Below, one piece after another: positions 59,374-64,000 of a DNA stretch of 64,000 bases. The stretch spans positions 424,052-488,051 of the forward strand of contig SVIV01000001.1 in NCBI GenBank assembly GCA_015069325.1, given 5' to 3'. The DNA comes from Clostridiales bacterium. GTDB lineage: Bacteria > Bacillota > Clostridia > Christensenellales > UBA1242. Under the pieces are notes generated by a model. That model saw only the letters and a list, made by a program, of their open reading frames with translations, was not told where the DNA came from and ran no database searches. The stretch's first letter is position 1. Every line of letters starts with the position of its first letter. Position numbers and translations under genes: made by a program.

Positions 59374-62287
59374 AGATATCTCCGAATGTTGAATAAAATT
59401 CTTCTATAGTCATAAATACAGACCTTTGTTTCGCACCATCTGCAGTAGAAATATAACCACGCTCTTCCATTTGGTCAATAAGTCTTGCTGCCCTTGGATA
59501 GCCAATCGAAAGTTTTCGTTGAACCATTGTTGTTGAAGCCACTCCGTTGTCAATGCAAAGCTTAAGTGCGTGTGGTAAAAGTTCATCTGTTGCATTTCCG
59601 CCACCTGAATCGCTGTCACTCTTCTTCTTGTTTGGATTATTAATCGCTTCAAGTGCTTCAGCATCATACGTTTCTTCATTGTTGTCAACAATATAGTTTA
59701 CTATATTTTTTGTTTCTTCTGTTGCGATGTAGCAACCTTGTATTCTTTGTGGTGCAGTATCAGCAGGTTTATAAAGCATATCGCCATAACCGAGAAGTTT
59801 TTCTGCGCCTGTTGCCCCCATAATAACTTCGCTGTCAACTCTGCCCGCAACCTTAAATGCAATTCTTGCTGGAAGGTTTGCTTTTAATGTCCCCGTTACA
59901 ACATCAGTTGAAGGACGTTGCGTTGCTAAAATTAGATGGATTCCCGCAGCTCTCGCTTTGCCTGCAAGTCTTCTAATCTTATCTTCAATTTCATTTTTGG
60001 CAACTGCCATAAAGTCAGCAAATTCGTCGAATATAATTACCACATAAGGCATCTTCTTTGCTTTATTTTGCAATACTTTATCTGTTTTATTATATTCTTC
60101 TAAGTTTCGCACCCTAGCTTCTGAAATAAGCTTAAACCTTCTTTCCATTTCGTCAACCGCCCAACCAAGCGCATTAACCGCTTTTGTCGGATCTGTAATT
60201 ACTTTTGGCACAATCATATGTGGCAACCCTTCATACATTGAAAGTTCCACTTGTTTAGGGTCAATCATAATAAACTTAACTTCATCTGGTGATGACTTAT
60301 ATACAAGAGATGTGATGATTGTATTTAAGCATACACTTTTACCAGAACCAGTAGTTCCTGCAACTAAAAGGTGTGGCATCTTTTGAAGATTGCAAACTTT
60401 AACATTTCCAGTAATATCTTTTCCTAATGCAAATGTCAAAGGTGATGGGCTAAGATTAAATTCTTTTGAATTAAGCACGTCCTTAATACTAACCATTGCA
60501 ACTTTTTTATTTGGAACTTCAATACCAACAATGCTTCGTCCAGGGATTGGCGCTTCAATTCTTATTTGCCCGTTAGCAGAAAGTGCATAAGCAATATCTG
60601 CATCAAGTGAAAGGATTCTCTTTACAGAAATTCCTTCTGGCATCTCAATTTCATACCTAGTTACTGTTGGGCCAATTACAACACCTTGAACTTTAGCAGG
60701 AATGCCAAAACTTTCAAGTGCATTCTCAAGCGCTACTGTTTTTTGTCTCATCTCTGCATTAAATGTAGCCGGATCTTCTGATCTTGTCGTAATCAAGTCT
60801 AATGATGGGCGGTTGTATTTGTAAGGTTTAATTTCTTCCTTCTTGTCTGGTGAAGTTGTTACAAATCCCCTACGTCTATCCATTTCATCATTATACTGTG
60901 GCTTCATTGCGCGATCAGATGATTGCATATTGTTCCTACGATCAAAGTTATTATTTTGCCCTTCTCTTGCCCTTGCAAAATCATCTCGTCTAGACATGTC
61001 TCTTGAAAAGTCTCTTCTATTGCCCAAATCTCGAGAAAAATTTTGTGTGGATTTTGGAGTCTCTTCAACATCATCAAAATCAATAAACTCATTTAAATCA
61101 TTCAAATCAAAATCTTCATCTTGTGCAGAAACATTTTGCTGACGAGTTCTGCTCAAGTTGATATTTTCTCCCCTAGCACGCTTTTCCTGCTCCACGACAA
61201 GTTTAATAATATCTTCTGCTTCAGTTGTAATTTCTTCAGGTTTAACATCTGTTAAATTACCCTGCGAGATAAACATATCATCATCTTCTTCAAAACTTGG
61301 AACTATTTTGTCGCTTTCTTTTAATTGATTAATATTTTTTTCAACAATGGTTTCATCAATAAAACGACCATTTGTTGCCGACCGAGCGTCATTATTAATA
61401 AAATAATTTGCATATGCTCTTGGCTTTGCCTGTTGCTGAAATTTTTTCAAATCTACCTTTGGTGGAGCAAGCAAGTATTCTCTAATGCTCATACCTTCCG
61501 GTGGACCTTTACTTTCTTCTCCAGCAAATTCCATTTGGTGTGATTGATACTGCTCTATTTCAACATCTTGATTCCCGCCAACAAGTCCCAATAATCTTCG
61601 AACAGACTGTTGCTTTTGCTCTTCTTCTGCCAAATGTCCATCAAGCATAACATTTGGTTGAACTTTTTTCTCTTGAGCTTCTTTTTGATAAACTTTAGCT
61701 TCTCTTCGCTGTTCAATAGAGTTTAAATTGTCTTTTTCTTTGATTTGAAGTTTTATTGGCTTCTCCACTTGTCTTGTCTTTCGTATAGATAAGTATGCTT
61801 GCAAGAAAAATGCAACTGAAGTGATAAACGCAATTGCAAGCAACACATATGTTGAAGCAGTCCCCATAAAATACATAAGAGTTGAAGGAATAAAGCCTAT
61901 AAATATTCCCCCTGCTGTAATTTGCTTTGAATAATTTAATCCAATGTATTCTCCATACCCCATTTCTCCTGAGTCTCCCAGAATAATCAGTTGAATTATT
62001 GAAAGCAATAGGTATAACGAAAGCATTAAGCATACAGCGTAACTCTTAGGCATTACATATTTTTTGTTGTTTAATAACGCCAAAGAAACAATCATTCCTA
62101 TCAGACTTAAAGGATAAGCAAAAACACCAAATATGCCTAGAAGAAATACCCTTAAGAATGGGAGAATGTTTGTAATAGAAAATAAAAAGATAAAAGTTGA
62201 CGATGCAAGCAATGTCCAACCGGTAATGACTTTAACATTTTTGTTTGACTTCTTTTTTTCTTTATTAGAAACTTGAAATGTTGCCAT
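59366..62287 (-). CDS. ftsK: DNA translocase FtsK/SpoIIIE
   Basis: Pumps chromosomal DNA through the septum. Four N-terminal membrane segments (within residues 20-190), a long Gln/Asp/Arg-rich linker (to about 490), then the RecA-like motor with Walker A VAGTTGSGKSVCLNTIITSL, FIMIDPKQVELSMYEGLPHM and VIIFDEFADFM, and a C-terminal gamma domain (LCIDNGVASTTMVQRKLSIG, YPRAARLIDQMEERG). 973 residues. It heads the ftsK-rimO-pgsA-recA operon. Confidence 0.96.
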   Translation of the reverse strand: MATFQVSNKEKKKSNKNVKVITGWTLLASSTFIFLFSITNILPFLRVFLLGIFGVFAYPLSLIGMIVSLALLNNKKYVMPKSYAVCLMLSLYLLLSIIQLIILGDSGEMGYGEYIGLNYSKQITAGGIFIGFIPSTLMYFMGTASTYVLLAIAFITSVAFFLQAYLSIRKTRQVEKPIKLQIKEKDNLNSIEQRREAKVYQKEAQEKKVQPNVMLDGHLAEEEQKQQSVRRLLGLVGGNQDVEIEQYQSHQMEFAGEESKGPPEGMSIREYLLAPPKVDLKKFQQQAKPRAYANYFINNDARSATNGRFIDETIVEKNINQLKESDKIVPSFEEDDDMFISQGNLTDVKPEEITTEAEDIIKLVVEQEKRARGENINLSRTRQQNVSAQDEDFDLNDLNEFIDFDDVEETPKSTQNFSRDLGNRRDFSRDMSRRDDFARAREGQNNNFDRRNNMQSSDRAMKPQYNDEMDRRRGFVTTSPDKKEEIKPYKYNRPSLDLITTRSEDPATFNAEMRQKTVALENALESFGIPAKVQGVVIGPTVTRYEIEMPEGISVKRILSLDADIAYALSANGQIRIEAPIPGRSIVGIEVPNKKVAMVSIKDVLNSKEFNLSPSPLTFALGKDITGNVKVCNLQKMPHLLVAGTTGSGKSVCLNTIITSLVYKSSPDEVKFIMIDPKQVELSMYEGLPHMIVPKVITDPTKAVNALGWAVDEMERRFKLISEARVRNLEEYNKTDKVLQNKAKKMPYVVIIFDEFADFMAVAKNEIEDKIRRLAGKARAAGIHLILATQRPSTDVVTGTLKANLPARIAFKVAGRVDSEVIMGATGAEKLLGYGDMLYKPADTAPQRIQGCYIATEETKNIVNYIVDNNEETYDAEALEAINNPNKKKSDSDSGGGNATDELLPHALKLCIDNGVASTTMVQRKLSIGYPRAARLIDQMEERGYISTADGAKQRSVFMTIEEFYSTFGDIYD

Positions 62288-62299
62288 AAACCTTCCTTT

Positions 62300-62345
62300 T
62301 TAATTATATATAATTAAATATAACATAAATAAAAAATATTCCCAA
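62300..62345 (-). promoter_or_regulatory. Putative sigma-A promoter of the ftsK operon with an adjacent palindrome
   Basis: TTGGGA (62345-62340), 17 bases, TATATT (62322-62317) on the minus strand. A perfect 18-base palindrome TTAATTATATATAATTAA (62300-62317) follows at the predicted transcription start. Confidence 0.55.
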
Positions 62346-62418
62346 ACTAATTGACGCACTTTTTTTGAGAATATTTAATAAAATTTAATATTTTTTTGTG
62401 TTTTTTTGAAATTTTTAA

Positions 62419-63144
62419 TTAAATTAACCCCAAATTATCACTTACAGTCGTTAATTTAAAGCCTTCTTGTTGCAAATAAGATATAATTTTAGGTAATGCG
62501 TTTTTTGTCATCTCTGTTGGATGCATTAAAACAAAATCTCCCCCGCTTGCATTCTTAACAGCACGTTGGTAAATAAGATTTTCATCTTTATCTCGCCAAT
62601 CTATTGTATCTCTCGTCCACATAATGGTTTTATACCCCAAACTTGTTGCACCTTCTACTGTTTGCTTATTGTATGCTCCGCTTGGCGGAGCAAATAAATT
62701 CATATCCACACCTGCAAGTTGTTTAATAATAGTATGGGTATTCTTAATTTGGTTCAAATTTTCTTCCTTGCTAATTTTATCGTGATCTTTATGATGATAA
62801 CCGTGATTTGCTATTTCGTGTCCATTGTTTTTGATTTTTTTTAGATATTCTTCATTTTTAACAGCCCACACCCCGCCTACAAAAAAAGTAGTTTGAACGT
62901 TATATTCATCAAGTGTTGAAAGCATATCATCAAGATATTCTGTTCCCCAATATACATTAATCATTAAAGTAATTTTATTGGAATCCTTATCACCATTGTA
63001 ATAAACCCCTTCTGCTGCAGATGAAGGAACAGTTGCGCTTCCAGCAACACAAGCAAATATTGCAACAATACCAAGCATACACGCAATGCATACATTTACA
63101 ACTTGCTTTCTAATTTTCAAAACACTAAATCGAATCTTTTTCAT
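62419..63144 (-). CDS. YlxY/PdaB-type polysaccharide deacetylase-like sporulation protein
   Basis: A signal or anchor segment (residues about 17-38) precedes a NodB domain. The usual catalytic TFDDG is replaced by MINVYWGTEY (Asn in place of Asp), as in the YlxY branch of the family, while the second motif NHGYHH keeps the HxxxH metal ligands and the PPSGAYN motif is present. Deacetylase activity on peptidoglycan is therefore doubtful. Members of this group act in spore cortex formation. A sigma-E-like promoter ends 6 bases before the ATG, with no ribosome site. Confidence 0.75.
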   Translation of the reverse strand: MKKIRFSVLKIRKQVVNVCIACMLGIVAIFACVAGSATVPSSAAEGVYYNGDKDSNKITLMINVYWGTEYLDDMLSTLDEYNVQTTFFVGGVWAVKNEEYLKKIKNNGHEIANHGYHHKDHDKISKEENLNQIKNTHTIIKQLAGVDMNLFAPPSGAYNKQTVEGATSLGYKTIMWTRDTIDWRDKDENLIYQRAVKNASGGDFVLMHPTEMTKNALPKIISYLQQEGFKLTTVSDNLGLI

Positions 63145-63150
63145 ACTGCT

Positions 63151-63177
63151 ATGTTATGCAAGGCCAAAACAGAATAT
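63151..63177 (-). promoter_or_regulatory. Candidate sigma-E-type promoter of the deacetylase-like gene
   Basis: On the minus strand ATATT (63177-63173), 14 bases, CATAACAT (63158-63151), resembling the mother-cell consensus and followed after 6 bases by the start codon at 63144. Confidence 0.5.
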
Positions 63178-63292
63178 TACAAGAAAAATGCAACTATTTT
63201 ACAATATTGCACTCTTCAAGCACTATTCTATTGTAGTTATGATAAAATAACATAATAGGCTACATATATTATTCTTTATGCGTAAAACAATA

Positions 63293-63316
63293 AAAACCTA
63301 GGTCTTAGCCTAGGCT
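63293..63316 (-). terminator. Terminator after the frameshifted gene
   Basis: Stem AAAGCCTAGG / CCTAGGTTTTT around a 6-base loop, followed by T residues on the minus strand. Confidence 0.75.
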
Positions 63317-63324
63317 TTAAATTT

Positions 63325-63616
63325 TTATTCAGACTGCAAACCTTCTTCATATAAAGACTTAATCAATTCTTGTTCTTTAAAATCCTTTACTCTTAGTTCT
63401 CTTTCTGCAACCTTTCTATTCTTTTCTTTTTGTTCTTCGAAGCGTTTTAAATCTTGTTCTCTCTTTTTTTCCCTGAGCAGACACCAACTTTTTCTTGAAG
63501 AAGGCATAATCCCCTTTAATTTTATTTAAATTTTGAAGTTCTTCTTTAACATCTCCCCCGGCGTCAATTCTTTCTTTACATTTTTTAACATTGGTCTTAC
63601 ACTCTTCTCTAACCAT
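63325..63616 (-). pseudogene. Charged coiled-coil gene interrupted by a frameshift
   Basis: Two overlapping frames (63616-63416 and 63507-63325) give one continuous charged helical protein of about 95 residues if a single base is removed from the A7 run near 63471-63477 (minus strand GGGAAAAAAAGAG): the join would read ...SAQGKKREQDLKRFEEQ. The disruption could be a real mutation, a phase-variable tract or a sequencing error. The family is not recognised; the protein is rich in Lys and Glu with heptad-like spacing. Upstream lies the partial gene at the window edge. Confidence 0.45.
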
Positions 63617-63646
63617 ATGTGTTAAAAAAGTTTACATAAAGACTGC

Positions 63647-64000
63647 CTAAAATTGACTTTTCTGTAGAGCTTCATTTGCGAAATTTTCTGCTTTTTCTTG
63701 TGCTATTGGATTTGTAATCATCAAATATTCGTGCAACTTGTATGGTTTATGATTACCAAATTCAGATATAAAATGCTTAGGTGGGATATCAAAATATCTA
63801 ATATAAGGGAAGCTTCCTTCCTTACTCGACCACACACCATCTTTCTCTTGTAAAATAAAGTGAAAATCTGGCTTTTTCCTTTCGTCATTTACCCTATCAA
63901 TAAAATACACTGCAATCTTCCATTGGCCTTTTCCAACAGAATGCGACAAACTAGTCCTTTCTACTTTTAAGCCAGTTCTTCTCACAAACTTTAAAATTCT
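63647..64000 (-). CDS. Unknown protein, 5' end outside the window
   Basis: The frame is open to the window edge, so the internal GTG at 63985 need not be the start. The visible 118 residues contain WKIAVYFIDR, PDFHFILQEKDGVWSSKEGS and KLHEYLMITNPIAQEKAENF. The middle stretch recalls an uncharacterised bacterial motif of the form DYHFYRQ...DGxWSHKPG, but I cannot name a family or function. It lies 30 bases upstream of the frameshifted gene and is probably cotranscribed with it. Confidence 0.55.
   Translation of the reverse strand, partial: RILKFVRRTGLKVERTSLSHSVGKGQWKIAVYFIDRVNDERKKPDFHFILQEKDGVWSSKEGSFPYIRYFDIPPKHFISEFGNHKPYKLHEYLMITNPIAQEKAENFANEALQKSQF

Noticed and set aside
63325..64000. 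Start of a prophage or mobile element at the right edge
   Set aside because: No integrase, transposase, terminal repeats or tRNA target site is visible, and the two genes are too incomplete to judge.

Overview
The window is A+T-rich, about two-thirds A+T by eye. Gene families and order point to an endospore-forming low-GC Gram-positive bacterium (Bacillota, Clostridia-like). It carries the late mother-cell sigma factor SigK, the membrane protease SpoIVFB, YtxC and YlbJ/SpoVV. It also has T-box control of thrS, the yajC-secDF cluster, scpAB/smc, a recA-pgsA-ftsK neighbourhood and a type A RNase P RNA. About 55 of roughly 65 genes are on the minus strand. I see no CRISPR array, transposase, integrase or recognisable defence island. 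This is mostly a core housekeeping chromosome segment, so the unusual signals lie in domain fusions, degenerate enzymes and regulatory architecture.

Layout. 1-4.2 kb: rseP (cut by the window edge), cdsA, uppS, frr, tsf, rpsB; pyrH and dxr are missing from their usual places. 4.4-7.9 kb: secF, secD, a TIGR04086-like protein, yajC. 7.9-10.7 kb: thrS with a T-box leader, then ytxC. 10.8-13.6 kb: surface and unknown genes (lipoprotein, small Cys/Ser/Lys-rich protein, BspA-type repeat protein). 13.7-21 kb: DUF1292, ruvX, polA, a small membrane protein, an E2-acyltransferase-like protein, rarA, an unknown protein, then rnpB. 21.4-24 kb: a diadenylate-cyclase-like protein, sigK, and a small plus-strand winged-helix-like gene. 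24-33 kb: ftsY, smc, rnc, plsX; rpmF; ackA, pta. 33-37.4 kb: ylbJ, an acidic unknown, DUF4364, a HIT-RNase H fusion, degV, a YjzC-like gene. 37.4-45.9 kb: tRNA-Ser, DUF378, mnmA, a TM2 protein, a degenerate nucleotide cyclase, a helical unknown, spoIVFB with a 50-residue membrane ORF in front of it, scpB, scpA, a D,D-carboxypeptidase and a SpoIIM-like protein. 46-56 kb: miaB-mutS-mutL-miaA-ynbB as one overlapping operon, then a class A PBP. 56-64 kb: ftsK-rimO-pgsA-recA, a YlxY/PdaB-type deacetylase-like protein and two unknown genes at the edge.

Three signals stand out. First, PgsA carries a C-terminal FtsK-gamma-like winged helix, two genes downstream of ftsK itself. Second, a HIT hydrolase is fused in frame to a complete RNase HI. 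Third, six genes, several of them probable sporulation genes, have promoter -10 elements ending 5-7 nt before a start codon that lacks a Shine-Dalgarno sequence, which suggests leaderless mRNAs. Four of these six -10 elements look like sigma-E or sigma-G sites. The window also holds several enzyme-fold proteins with altered active-site residues: DisA_N-like, class III cyclase-like, E2/CAT-like and NodB-like.

How the genes work together: the sporulation genes form a mother-cell/forespore set scattered between housekeeping operons. Sigma-E-like promoters would drive spoIVFB and its small upstream ORF, the SpoIIM-like gene, ytxC and the deacetylase-like gene. SpoIVFB would then process pro-SigK. 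DNA maintenance genes (smc, scpA, scpB, ftsK, recA, mutS, mutL, polA, rarA, ruvX) form the other dominant theme. Stretches over 300 bases without a gene: none except rnpB, which is itself an RNA gene.
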